DNA of 64,000 nucleotides from Mytilus galloprovincialis. Its lineage: Eukaryota > Mollusca > Bivalvia > Mytilida > Mytilidae. The notes beneath the pieces are model-generated. The model was not told where the DNA came from, did no database searches, and saw only the letters and a list, made by a program, of their open reading frames with translations. The stretch spans positions 37,786,321-37,850,320 of the forward strand of contig NC_134851.1 in NCBI RefSeq assembly GCF_965363235.1, in the 5' to 3' direction. The position numbers were made by a program, and so were the translations under genes. This document shows, one piece after another, positions 34,768 to 47,903 of this stretch; the stretch's first letter is position 1, and every line of letters begins with the position of its first letter.

Positions 34768-36654
34768 ATTGAAGTCGTGATGTTCAATTATTTTCAAATA
34801 TTTGTTTAATTTTGATTTATAATTAAGTTTTATCATTATCATTGTTTTAGTTTGATAAAATTATCCAATTGTTTCTTTTTTTTGCATCATGATTTTTTTA
34901 ATTTTATTGTTATCTTTTTTTATTAGTCATGCACAAATTAAATTGAACTCTTATGTCATGCATATGTTTTTTTTGGCGATCTATTTTTTTATGCTGAACT
35001 TATAAATTAGACGTGGAATAATGTTTCTACATTTTACATTCATTGTGAATTTCACATAATATTTTACACTTTACTAGTTGAGATTAATACAAATATACTG
35101 TGTCTTTATTTATTGTGTAAAAAGTAGGGAGAACTTTTGTGAGTATAATATATATTCTATAATAAAATGCGGTTCCTTCAACCAACTAACATCGTGACAA
35201 ATAAATCTCAAGACTTTACACCGTTTTTTTGTTAATTCATATATTTGAAAGTCTGTTGCTTATAATTAAGATTATTACTAATAATGTTTCGGGATTTTTT
35301 TGTTTATAATGTTAAAGCATGGGTCCCTTTTCAAAAGTCTCCCAACTATTGTCTTTAAGTCTTGAGATTTATTACGTATGTTGGTCGAAGGTACCACATT
35401 TAATTATAATTATATTCTTGTAACTGCATCGAATCTCATTACGTAATACAGTTTGTATTCCTCAAATATTTGCTAGAACCAACTCATAATATCAATGCTC
35501 TGATTTCATGTCCAGAGATTTGGCTATACTTTTTTTATCAGTTCTTCGAAGTTTGTAATAGGTTTTCGATTTTCAAGTAATTTGGCTTTGGTCATTGCTG
35601 AAGATACATTAATTGTAGAAAAGTACATCTGGTACAAAAAGAATCGTACTGTTTATATTATAATACATTATGATACCTTGACCATATAGTAACGTTTATT
35701 TTTCAATTACAAAAAAATGTTTGGATTTTTAAGAAATCGACATTTAAATATAGTCCTATAGATATATATTGTGAACCTTTATACTGATTCTGAAAAGAAG
35801 TGCTCCTTTGAAGAAGGAAATTTCTTATAAAGATACAGATACAAATACATGGCTTTAACGCGGACATCAATGAACTGTGACGTTAGGACTATTTTCAACA
35901 AGGAAGCGGGTTAACCGTTAGATTATATACAATACAAATATTTGTAATATATTATATATAGTCCTGTTGTTAGTACAGTAGTTAACTGATTAGATTAATT
36001 ATAAACATGCATGTTTCATACTTAGGGAAGATAAACTGCATATTGCCATCTTTGATTGTAAAATCGTAGTACATATTCGGTCTAGTTTTTTTTACTTAAA
36101 TCTGCAAATTTTATGGCAGGTTGGCAATAAAATTGTGAAACTGTTTATTTAAACAAAGAAAAAAGTAATTTATTGCTTTAAAATAACTGTACATGTTTTA
36201 AGTATTATCAAATATTTGTATTTATTCGGATAGATTTTCAAAATTACCTTTTCAGAAGGAGACAAGTCTAACAGTAAAAATTTAAGAAGTCTGCATTTAA
36301 AAAATACTTTAATACCAGTGCAAACGTTCAAAAACTAAAACAGCTAAACTATTGCTGACCCGCATTTATTCTACTAGTATCTATCATATATTAACCGTAT
36401 ACACTTCCCAATTGATATCGTATAGCTAATGAGCTATTTTCGTTTAATGTATTCCAGTCTAGCTAAGTGTAAGGGAGCAACATTTTAATTTCAAGGGGGA
36501 ACCCCATACCGTGTTCACATTCTTAGCTTATCGTGTGTGCTTGTTAGAATTAGAAAAAGACTGAGCAACACGAATTGGTATTAAAATTTGGTATTAAAAT
36601 ATCCAATTTGATGTTCGTTATTTTACTCTAAATGCTTAATTAAATCTATACATC
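34768..36654. other. Spacer between copies A and B
   Basis: It holds the presumed promoter region of copy A (just above 34767), a MITE at 35151-35417 and, near 36300-36500, sequence duplicated at 53780-53960. No gene is seen. I cannot identify a TATA box or initiator with confidence. Confidence 0.4.
35151..35417. mobile_element. 267-bp MITE with about 60-bp inverted arms
   Basis: The left arm (about 35159-35217, 'aataaatctcaagactt' at its inner end) and right arm (about 35359-35410, 'aagtcttgagatttatt') are inverted copies with a few gaps; the arms also share 'ggttccttc'/'gaaggtacc'. No coding capacity. Confidence 0.6.
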
Positions 36655-39487
36655 CACCTGTATTTGTCATTTTCATTTAACGTTAAAAAACACCATCAAC
36701 GAGTCCAATTTCATAACAGCACTGATATGCAGAAGCTATAAGGTGCCGTTTTCTGTCCAATGGTCAGTATGTTGGCACTAAGGCGGTTGTATAATTCTGT
36801 GCATGACTCATTTCTAGTTGGTCCATTATCTGAATACCAGGGTTATCCGACTGCGATCGCAGATGATGTTTATTTTTTTTTATATGTATTGGTACCCTAT
36901 ATACGGTCGCGGACTGGTTTGACTCCCACAGCGCTAGACCCATACTTTAATTTTAATACTACGTGGTATTTGGCCTTATTTATGCCCAACTCACGTTAAA
37001 CTTGGTGACACTTGCTGGTATATAGATGAATTTTAGGAAAATGAGGAATATCATCTGTTTTTTGTGCGTAATACGTTGTGTCAAGCTTTTTATTTTGGCA
37101 ATTTGAGCTACCTGTTTTCCTGGACCGTTTAATTTCAGTGTTTCGCAAACTGTTGCTGCGAAAGGACCACAGTCATTCCAAAAGGTAACACAGCCATTAA
37201 CCTTCATTCCTCTCTTGTTTAGAATGTTTATATATTTTTTTTATTTTTCTAACATATTTGCGTTCATCCTTCAAACTTCTTACATTCAAGGAACACAATT
37301 AAAAAACACAACAGGCAAATCTTATGGAAACCTATGTTTTTACATTTAAGGATGTACACCTCTGAGGAGCCAAAAATTTCTAGAATTAAACTTTTTTTCT
37401 TAACCTGATTTTTAGGTTTATAAGACTGTAACAAAACAATTGGTGAAGAAAAAATCATATGGTGGTGTGCTTCTTTTTTTGCTACGGCCCTTTGAAAATG
37501 TCCAATTTTGATGATTTTCTCACTTTTCATCGATTTTTACCTATTTTTGGGCTATTATCGCGAAAAAAATCACAGTTCCACAATTAAACTTTTTTTCATA
37601 CTTTCCATAAAGATGAAGTGGACCAATCTGAATAAATTTAACTTACAAAAACTATAGGTAGGTGTTAATATAAGAAAGTTTTATCATATTTTGATGCTTT
37701 TTTGTGTAAAATCTACCAAACAACAACTAATCGACACAACTCGGTAAATTATACAATGATGTAGGTTACCGGAATCTGTCAAGGTTTGTCGGTTTAAACA
37801 ACAACGCAATGCTATTGTCAAGTTGGATACCTGGTGTACTAATTTGCATTCATAGAGTTTTTGAGAACGGTCAATCAGAACCGAAACGTTTGAAAAGGAA
37901 ATTGCATTGATTTTATAAATATTTTCATGCATGGGGTTGGAAGAAGTAAAAAGAGAACATGCTTTAGAACTGTAAAAAGTACATGTCGGCAAATGACTTA
38001 CATTGATACCAAAAGATTTATAGCTGTCCGAAATAAACCTTTTGTTGAAACCTCCAGTTCCGATTATAAGAACAGTTCTATTTTCCATTGAAAACATCTG
38101 AGAACGTCTTATCATTGTATCTACTAGTGGCTTGACTGCTTCACCCTGTCTGTGAGGGTTTAAGAATTCGAACATCTGACTAATGATTGTACAATCATGA
38201 CTGTTCACTTCTATTCCAACTGCTTTTAACTGTCCATTTACCATTCCCAAAACGTAGTATATACCTATCGGAAATAATTACGAACTACTAGTATCAAATA
38301 TATCATGATGATGTGGATCGGGGTTTACAGAATAGAGAATAGCAGACCAATAAAATACAGAAGAGATAATATATATAATGAGGTGCTTGATATAAAGAAT
38401 AGAGGATAATGGACAAACAGTATAAAGAAAGAGAAAAAAATGCAGAAATAAAGGACCCCTTCCCCCTCGAGCTCATCAATACCCCAACAACACAGTACAA
38501 GAATTAACTCATTGAACACTTGTTTTAGCTTTCCTTGTTGACATATTTGTACGTTTATTTTAACTCTGTTGATCTGTTTCATTACAATAAACTACATCTA
38601 TAACCATTCATTAATTCTTTATTCGTAACCACACGTTAATATATGCAGGGGCAATTTCTGTATTTTAAAAGGAACTCAAATAAAAAAATACACACTCAGT
38701 CACTATAGTCTAAATTTGTTGATATATGTGGTTCAGTATAAAAACTGATGCATTCTAACATACTTGTAACTTTGAAAAATAGAATGCTGGTCAAAATTAC
38801 AAATAATTATACTGTATTTAGATAAGAATGCTGTTTTTGTGTCTGCCTTGTTCGAAAGATCTATACGATTTGTCTCTCACTCCTTATAATTTCATTAATC
38901 CTATAGAATATACATCAACGGTACACTACGAATACTAAAAGTAGAACACATACCGATAATGTCCGTTTGAGCTCCGACGCCTCCTCTTGAATCTACTGAA
39001 AGCGTTCGTTCAAATGCAATAATATTATCCATGATCTTTTCCGAACCTTGTGATACAGTATTTTTTTTTTTGTAATGTGTTTATTGGCAAAGAACTTCAT
39101 ATATGCAATATAATTATAGTAAATAAGTTCATAGTACATCAGCAAAATCGAGACGAGTACATAAAGTTGATATTTTGAATCCTTCTATAAACGTATATTG
39201 ATATTATTAATAATTTTAAAAAGGAATAGAAAATCTAAATCTAAGGTAGCATGGATTGGGTAGATATTTTTATTACATGAGAGTTAGCTTATAAAATCAT
39301 TCTATTAGTAGGAGCCAGGGGTTCCAGCAGGTGTACGCTCTTTGCAATGGTTTATTTTTATAAAATATTATTTTTTCAATGAACAAATTTTCTTTAAGGT
39401 CATTTTTTAAGGCTACACTATTTACTTGTCCACATTGCATTTTTGTTTTGTATATATAATATTTGGTTAATAGTATTATGAGATTTC

Positions 39488-42400
39488 TTATGTAGTTTTT
39501 TTTCTGTTTTTTTCTAATATCCCAAATAAGACAATATCTAAATTAAGTGGTAGTTCAATTTGGACTTTTGCAAATATCCATTTATTAAGTTCTTCCCAAA
39601 CATCAAAAACTTTTGGACATGTCCAGAATATGTGTTCAATAGTTTCTATTGAGTCTGAACAGAAAGTGCATTTATTGTTTTGTGAGATTTTAATTTTGTA
39701 GAGAAATTTATTTGTTCCCAAAATTCTGTGATTAATCCTGTATTGGAGCCACTGTAATTTTGAGTTTTTAGTAATGTAAAATGGAAGTCTGTATATTTTA
39801 TTCCAAATAATATTATGTCTATTTAGGATTAAAGACCACTTTTCCTGTGATGTGATATTGGTTATTTTTTTATTTAAAACATTATACATGTCTTTTGATC
39901 CTTTTGTAGATTTCATAAATATAGAAATAGTAGTTGGTATAATTGGCCCATAAGGCTTCATAAGCTGATTATTTTTAATATTAAGACTTTTCATATAGAA
40001 ATAAACAGCTGACATTACTCCTTGAAATATAAGAAAGTTAGTATCAACATCATATGTTTTTTTTAAATTCCTGCCAATTCATTAAATGTCCATCATTATC
40101 AATTAAATCATTTATTAGCCAGACACCCTTTTCAGTCCATTTTTTATACAGAGGGGTTTGATTACCAATTTTAATTTCTTTATTATTCCAAAGATTAGAT
40201 GCGATAAAATCATATTCGTTCTTAATAGCTACTTTGGTTTGTAGTTCAGTCCAAGCATTAAAAACCTCCAGCCAAAAAGGATTTTTAACTTGTGTTCTTG
40301 GACCTACCAAGAATAATTCATTTAATTCAATTTTTTCAGTACAAGTTAGTAATTTACAATAGTTATTAGTTTGTTTGATTATTCTTCTTATCCAAGTTAG
40401 TTTTAATCCTTTGATGTATTGTTTTAGATTTAACATGTTAAGTCCACCCAGTTCATATATTTGAGCAATTGTTTCCCTTTTAATTTTGTCTGGTTTACCA
40501 TCCCAAATAAAATCAAATATTTTTTTTATGAATTGATTTAGTAATCCATTATTAAGATTTGGTAAAGTTAAAAATAGGTGATTGAGCTTTGAAATTATAA
40601 GACTTTTAATTATTGTAATTTTTCCAATTGGGGATAAGTATTTGTTAGACCAGCTTTTCATTGTTCTTTCTATCTCTTTAAATTTGGGTTCAAAATTTAG
40701 TGTTTCCATTTCTTGTAAGTCTACTGAATATTTAATACCCAAGAGCGTAAATCTGTTGGAACCCCACTCCAATCCCCACTTTACACACATTGTATCTTGG
40801 CTATATTTCTTTTTCCCAATCCAGACTACCTTTGTTTTCTCTAAATTCATCTTGAGACCAGACCATTCAGCATATAGTTCTAAAACACAAAGAGATGCAT
40901 CTAAGGATTCTGGTGAACCATCTAAAATAAGTGTGGTGTCATCAGCATATTGTGATATCAAAAATTCAGAGTCTTCAATAGTAATACCTTTTATGTTTTC
41001 GTTTTTCCTAAGTAATATTCCTAAAATTTCTGCACATAACAAGAAAATGTAAGGAGATAAAGGATCCCCTTGTCTGCAACCTCTTTCAATTGTAAAAAAA
41101 AATCTGATAGAAAATTATTCTGCGTTATTGCTGATTTAGTATTTGTAAAAAAAGTTTTAACCCAATGTTTTATGGAATTTCCAAAGTTGAAAAAGTCAAG
41201 AACTTGTTCCATAAAAATCCAGGATATTGTATCAAAAGCTTTTTCGAAGTCAATGAGGAGGAGAATGCCGGGGATATCATTTTCTTCAGTGTAGTGTAGT
41301 AAATCATATATTAATCTGGTGTTTTCACCAATAAATCTACCAGGTATAAATCCGGTCTGATCATTATTAATTAAAATTGTTAAAACTGACTTTATCCTTT
41401 CTGCAATGCAACTTGATGCTAATTTATATATATTATTTAAAAGACTGATTGGCCGCCAATTCTTCATGTTTTGTTTTGGTTTGTCACCTTTTGGAATGCA
41501 AGTGATAATTCCTTGTTTTTGGGTAATAGACATTTCCCCTTGATTATAGCCATATTTGATTGATCTATGTATGAATTTACCTATATCAATCCAAAAAAAT
41601 TTAAGAAATTCATTTGTATATCCATCTGATCCAGGGCTTTTCTCATTTTTCATTCTTTTAATTGCATCAGTCAATTCTATAAATGATATTTCCCCTTCTA
41701 ACGACTCTTTCATATTTTCAGATAGTTTTGGTATATCTTTATGGGGTAAAGCATTATTCAGATTAATAGATTTTATAGTCTCATTTTTGGAATATAGATT
41801 TTTGTAATAATTTTTGGCTTCGTTTAGAATTTGTTTTTGGTTTTCAATTATATTTCCTGATTGATCAATTAATTTAGGAATTGTTTTATTGACATAATTT
41901 TTTGTCTCTAAATTTATGAAAAACTTTGACGGTTTCTCTCCTTCTTCTACCCATTGTGTTTTTGACCTTATGTATTGACCCCTCATTTTATTTTGTCTGA
42001 TAATTCTAAGATCCGTTTTCTTTTTTTCTATCTGTTCCAAAATTTCATCTGTTTGGGTTATTTCTTCCAACTTGTTTATATCTTCAGCTAGCAAATGTTC
42101 TAATTTATTTGTTTTTTTCTTTTTAAATGAAGCATATGATATTGTTTTCCCCCTTATTTCAGTTAACAATGTTTCTAAAAATAATTGATCACTAATTGTG
42201 AACTCAATTTCACTAGAGTCTACTAAGTTTAGGTTTTCTCGATTATATACAAGAGAAGCATATTGTTCTTTAGTTTTATTTATTACCTCTTTTACAATAT
42301 GGATATAATCTGGATCATATAAAAGAGAATTGTTAAATTTCCATAAACCCCTCCCAATTCTGAAGTTATTAAGTTTTATTTGTAAAATAATAGGCGAGTG

Positions 42401-43091
42401 ATCTGATCTATAACTATTTTGTATCTTTAAGTCATGTACATTTGGATAAAAGCTCTGTGAAACTAAAAAAAAAATCTAGTCTGGCCTGTTTTATAGGGTT
42501 TGGTTTCCTCCAAGTATATCTTTTACTTTCTGGATATAGTTCTCTAAATGGATCAGTTAAGTTGTAAATTTCCTTTATATCTAACACTTTTTCCTTAGCT
42601 TTTGGATTATTTATATTCAAGTAATTAAAAGTATCAAGGTCTTGATTTTGCACTAAGTTATAATCTCCTGTCACAATGACAGTATGATTATCAAATTCTT
42701 CAATTATTTCGCTAACTTTATCATAAAAATCAGGACTGTCACTATTTGGACCATATAATGTAATTAAAGTGATATTGTTATCTTCAATTTTAATATTCAA
42801 TCCTAATAGATTTCCATTTTGATCTTTTTTGCTTTGTAAAATCTTATATTCAAAATTATTATTAAATAAAATGGCCACTCCTCTTTGATTTGAACAAAAG
42901 GAACTAAAGACGCATTCTCCACCCCATTGATTCTTAACAAATTGTTCATCTTTTTTAGAAAAGTGTGTATCTTGAAGACAATACATGCTACAATCTTTTG
43001 CTCTTAGATAGTCTAAAACATCTCTTCGCTTTTCAATTGAATTAAGTCCTTGGCAGTTGTATGAGACAATCTGAATAAGATTATTTTTCAT
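39488..43091 (-). CDS. LINE ORF2: endonuclease and reverse transcriptase, three frameshifts
   Basis: About 1,200 residues in four frame segments. An APE-type endonuclease is at the N-terminus ('IVSYNCQGLNS', 'TLYGPNSDSPDFYDK', 'VTGDYNLVQNQ'). The RT fingers/palm ('LIDFEKAFDTISW', then 'QYADDTTLILDGS' with the catalytic Asp pair) lie in the middle, and a Cys/His motif ('CTFCSDSIETIEHIFWTC') near the C-terminus. Shifts of one base fall in T10 near 42467-42476, T9 near 41093-41101 and A8 near 40058-40065 as read on the coding strand. Apart from these the protein is open, so the insertion is young. Confidence 0.85.
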
Positions 43092-45179
43092 TTAGAGTAT
43101 AAATGACATAAACAGTTTGAAACATTATTTATATAAAATGACAGAAAAAGTCCCACACAACTGACAATAAGTAAAGAAAATTTAACACAATGTATGTTAT
43201 GTAGTAATGGTCTGGTCTCTGATTCAAACATGATGTTAATTGTAATACTTCTGCTATAAATTTCTATATTTTCATATATATTTGCCAATAAAATAATAAA
43301 GAAAATAATAAAACATTGTACAGAAAAGAAATGAAAAAAAAAAGAGTAAAAAATAAATGAAAATAATAAATACGAGTAAGTTAATAAATACAGGATATAT
43401 ACCTACAAATGGTATAGTCACCCAGCTTACTGAAATTACAATTTATAGTCTGTTGTGAGAAAAAAAGGGGGGATTGTTATACTTTGATCAAAGGTTAACA
43501 TTATGAAATGATCATTTATTGAGCAGAAAATATAACTTGATTTATTCATGATTTATGAATAAATCAGCTGTACTCATCATTCTTTTGAATCCTTGATTAA
43601 ATAATATTTTTTTTAAGTATTTAAATATACTGAGCACAGCTCTTGTTTCAAACTTAAAAAAAAAATCCAAATGCAATGAATATCTTTTGAGTTATTTCCC
43701 TTTGATTGCAAAAAGTAGAGTTTTGTTTAATCTTGATAATTATCTTTGTCTTTACTTTTCCTAAAGTGTGATATAAGGATGTTTTGGTTAAAGTTACTTT
43801 TATTTTATAGAGTCACTGTAAAGGTTTCATTGCATGTTTATGAACATCTTTGGTATAAATATTATCCATTAAGAAGTCTATACTATAGTACCTGAAACTT
43901 TAGTCCTAAAAGTGGATTATGTAAATGAAAACAATATATGTAACAGCAAATTAACACCTACTACCTGTGTTTGAGGAGCAATGTAATAAATTATTGCAAT
44001 GCATATCAAAGCTTCCTATCTTTAATATGAAGTCATAGCTTATTGGACTCAGATAATGCAAACTTTGTGCTAATTTTGATTTCATCTATCCATGTGTTCA
44101 GGAAAAGAAAGGCCTGCTTTAAAATTTTAATATAAGTTATCAATGAGTTAATTATCACTGTTAATTAAAAAGCTATTTAAATTATAAAGTCTAAATTATA
44201 CGATTATGTTAACCAGCATTGTTTTGTAGTACTGTATCATTATAAATTGTGATTAATACTATGTATTATTCCTGTTTTTACACATGTATGTGTCTGACTA
44301 TGTACAAGTATCATATTATATTATGTGTAGCCGTCATTTTGGACCAATTAATATTCTGTACCAGGATACATGTAAGTAAGTCATGGTTATACATGTTATA
44401 TCGCGACATTACATGTGTACAAAAGTAACTCTATTATCTAGGAACCTATATATCATATAAATCAATATAAGATTAATTCGCCATCTCAGAATCTAAAGCA
44501 ATGTTAGTAAAACGTACACCAAATTGTTTTGATTGGTTTGATAATAATATAATGTAACTTAATTGGCTAAAGTTTTGTTAGTACATGTATATCTTAATTT
44601 CAAGAGTAATTATTTTAATAATGGCCTTCAGCTTCTGAAACGGTGAATTATCAAGTTTGATAACAACATGCTAAACATGCTATAGGCATATATTTTGATT
44701 TAAATACACAGCAAAAGCAGGAAATTTGCAAATCAAAAAAAGCTAATACAATGCAACTATTTTCTAAAGCTAAACAAAAAATAAAAAAATCAGAACAAAA
44801 ACACAACATAAATAGCAAAAACATAAGCACGCATAAAAAAAAAGAAAAAAAAAAGAAGCACAAAACAACAAAAAAAGAATAAGAAAATGCAGAAACATCA
44901 AACAAGCACACTTTTTACTTACTGTTCTTTTTTTTTTAAACCTGAAATATATATAATAGGCACATAGAAACATGGATATATATTAATTTATAGATCTAAA
45001 TAGCTGGCAATAAAACATGAAACTTTTAAATAAATAACAAGCATGCTTGTCAAGAGAAGAAAATATATACATTGTATGTGCTTGTTATTTAAGAACATTT
45101 CAATGACCGTCAGTATATTGTCAAAAGTAAATTAAGTGTATCATCTGATCATGGAGGCAAAAAACAAAAGAGACAATCC
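43092..45179 (-). other. Long LINE inter-ORF region
   Basis: 2.09 kb without a credible frame between ORF1 and ORF2. It is AT-rich, with an A-rich stretch at about 44760-44890. L1-type elements usually have a short spacer here, so this may hold a separate insertion; I found no duplicated borders. Confidence 0.5.
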
Positions 45180-45992
45180 TCATTTATAAGGTAAGCAACA
45201 GAGAGCCTCTCTCATTAGAAACCAATTATCTTTTGAGTTTGTACGTGTTTGTAGGAGAAGACGGGTTCCGACCACCTTGATTCTTGTTTGCAGATGTTCC
45301 TCATTCCTAATTGTGTAAGCCAACTTTGCGAGCTCATGCCTCGATTCTTTCATGACTGGGGGTAAATCATCAACAATGCGCATATGTTTGTTTGACAAAT
45401 TATAACCTTTAGATAGGACGTACTGTTTGTCTCCATGATGGATAACGCGGACTATTATAGGAGAAGGCCTTTTTATCTGGTCTGATGTTTGCCTAGATGG
45501 AATACGATGAGCGTTGGCAAAAGGGAAGCTATCAGCCTTTTCTTTATCTATTTTTAGATCTTGGGTGAAAAATGTATTAAGAACTGCAAATATATCTTCG
45601 TGATCACTTTCTGGCACTCCATAAATAAGGGCGTTATATTTTCTCTCATGTTTTTCTAATAAAACCTGTTGTTCATGCAGAATAGAATTTTTTTTTTCTA
45701 GACTTGTTCTAAATATGTTTAACTTCTTATCTGCTACCCTGTTAATTTCTAGTTCAATGTGACCAACACCTTTTTCTAGCTCAAGATGGTCCTACCGTAA
45801 TTTTTGAACCTCAAGTTTTGTGTTTTTAACTTCAGTTTTAACCTCATCTACCTCAGATTTTATTTCTGTTACTATGCGTGTGAAGCGGTCCTCTATATTG
45901 TCTAGCTTGTTGGATAATATTCCTACTTTTCCGTCTATACCAATAATAAGCTGCTTCAGTTCAGAAATGGACTCAACGGTAGCCATAGTCAT
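45180..45992 (-). CDS. LINE ORF1 protein (L1-type RNA-binding), one in-frame stop
   Basis: About 270 residues. An N-terminal coiled coil ('DNIEDRFTRIVTEIKSEVDE' and on) is followed by the RRM and C-terminal domains of L1-type ORF1p ('NALIYGVPESDHED', 'FANAHRIPSRQ'). It would form trimers and bind LINE RNA. A TAG at 45791-45793 lies in the coiled coil right after 'LEVQKLR'; the frame continues open on both sides. Confidence 0.75.
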
Positions 45993-47793
45993 AAAAAGAA
46001 AGTAGTTTTCAGTTAATTAGGGGATGACCGATAGGAGTCTCGTACCTTGTTACTTGTTACTTGTAAAAAAGTTCAAAAATCCCCTCTCAATAACATCTCA
46101 TGCACAAATTTTGAATTAAATTAAATTATCTTCTGGACATTACGTGTGCATAAACTGTACATAAACTGTTGTTGTAATTTCCATGTAACTGGGTGAATCT
46201 ATACTTTTTTTACTCGTCAATTTTTTCCATGGGCAGCGCCATTCGGGGGATACAGTATTTAATAGTCGCTGTATTTCTGCTTCATCCATGTTCCACATCT
46301 GCATGGTTGTTTCGAATGAATGGGGAATAGTGTTGTCGCCATTGATTGGTTGATTGGTTGATTTTTCAGACCTATCCCACAAACCATCTGGGTTGCAATT
46401 GGTGTGTCGTCTATTCTTCTACATACAATAGTCCTTATTTTGAACGAGTAATCAGCTGAAAGGATTAATTGTTAATTGATTAACACTGCATATTCATGTT
46501 TAACTTTATTGTTTGGAGACCTATATATATGTGAGCTCTCATATGAAACAAGAAGTCGTATGTAATTTGTTCAAAGCATATAACACTCCGGCGTAATCAA
46601 GAGCATCGGAAAACATGAATCAGGTGTGCGACAGCTAGATGAGAAAAAAGCCCTTACATGTTACAACAAATCAACCGTCAAGTATGAGGCCATTAAGTGT
46701 AGTTATACTGGAGAAATGTTTGATGAAAATTTTAAGCTCATTTATTCAACATATATATTGATTGTTGTACCTTAGAAAATATGTGTTGGAAGATTGAGTT
46801 TTTCGTTGACACAACATTTTGAAGGAAACTGACTCGTCTCAGTTGAACAAAAAAAAAATATATATATATATATATATGCCTAAATATGGTATACGTAGTC
46901 ACAATAGTATTCACATACTTGTCCCAGAATTTGTTTTCCTATATATATATCTATAAATATCACACTAGGTACTTAAAATATTTAATACCTTTCATTTTTG
47001 AAAAATGTTTCCCGGTCGCGAAATTCCGTTATATTTCGATTTCTCGGTTGTCAAACCCACTAAAACTTGTTATGCCTTTATCATTACCTAATTTAGGGTT
47101 TGCTGATTCTACAGGGTGATAAAACGCCTCTATCAGAACTGCATTTTCTACTTCCAATATAGCTAATAAGTCCGTCACAGCTTTACAAATTTCTTCTACA
47201 TTTGTTACTTCATGGATCGACACGCATCTACTGCCATGCCACGTGATACCGGAAGGTTTTACCACGATCTAAAAAAAATATTGTCTGTATACTTTGATTG
47301 ATTAATTTTAAAATGTTGTTTGGTAAAACGTTCAGTGACAAATGTTTCATGCATTTTTCAGGACAATGAATATTAGAAACAAACAACTGTCAATACCCTA
47401 AGGAAAAACGTCCGTTCAGAATGTAGATGTACATGTTGGTGCTATACGCTCCCTTTCAAAAGAACCATTACAACAAATCTTAGACTTTTAAGATTATCAT
47501 TAAAACAATAATTTGCAAAATCGTCAATGATCTTGTTTATGTTTTTTTAAATTGTGTGTTCTTCTGTGACCCTTACCAGTAGAAAATGTAGCAATTTACC
47601 GGTAATTCAAGAAGAAAACCATTATCTTAAGAATTCTAAATATTCAGAGAGTTTCAAAATTTAAACAGATATTGCAATTTAATAAATATATGGAAATAAA
47701 CGATAAAATATATAAGCAGCACGTGACCCTTGATGAATAGAATCATCTTGTAATTTTCAGCGAATTAGTTAATCTACATCAGTACATGTTTAT

Positions 47794-47903
47794 ACCTGGA
47801 CATTTACATACTAACACCTGGACATTTACATACTAACAACTGGACATTTACATACTAACACCTGGACATTTACATACTAACACCTGGACATTTACATACT
47901 AAA
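47794..47903. repeat. 22-bp tandem repeat, five units
   Basis: Unit 'acctggacatttacatacta' plus 'ac', five times, with one substitution in unit 3 and a changed end in unit 5. It lies in copy B intron 2. There are no spacers, so it is not a CRISPR array. Confidence 0.95.

Larger units (their letters stand above)
39061..46248 (-). mobile_element. Apparently full-length L1/Tx1-type LINE inserted in copy B exon 4
   Basis: 7.19 kb, same strand as its host gene. It ends in an 11-base A tail (T run 39061-39071 on plus) after 'AATAAACACATTAC', and starts at CCCCGAATGG. The target duplication is at least GATACAGTA (39052-39060 and 46249-46257), up to 12 bases if the T run is counted. It has a 256-bp 5' leader, ORF1, a 2.1-kb inter-ORF region and ORF2 with endonuclease and reverse transcriptase. 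ORF1 has one in-frame stop and ORF2 three shifts, all three in homopolymer runs. The clade rests on ORF1 type and the endonuclease; Tx1 versus L1 proper is inference. Confidence 0.88.

Noticed and set aside
44651-44973. Cys/Phe-rich membrane protein on the minus strand
   Set aside because: It is the translation of an A/T-rich stretch in the LINE inter-ORF region; composition reflects the T-rich strand only.
47794-47903. CRISPR-like array
   Set aside because: Units are adjacent with no spacers and the genome is eukaryotic.
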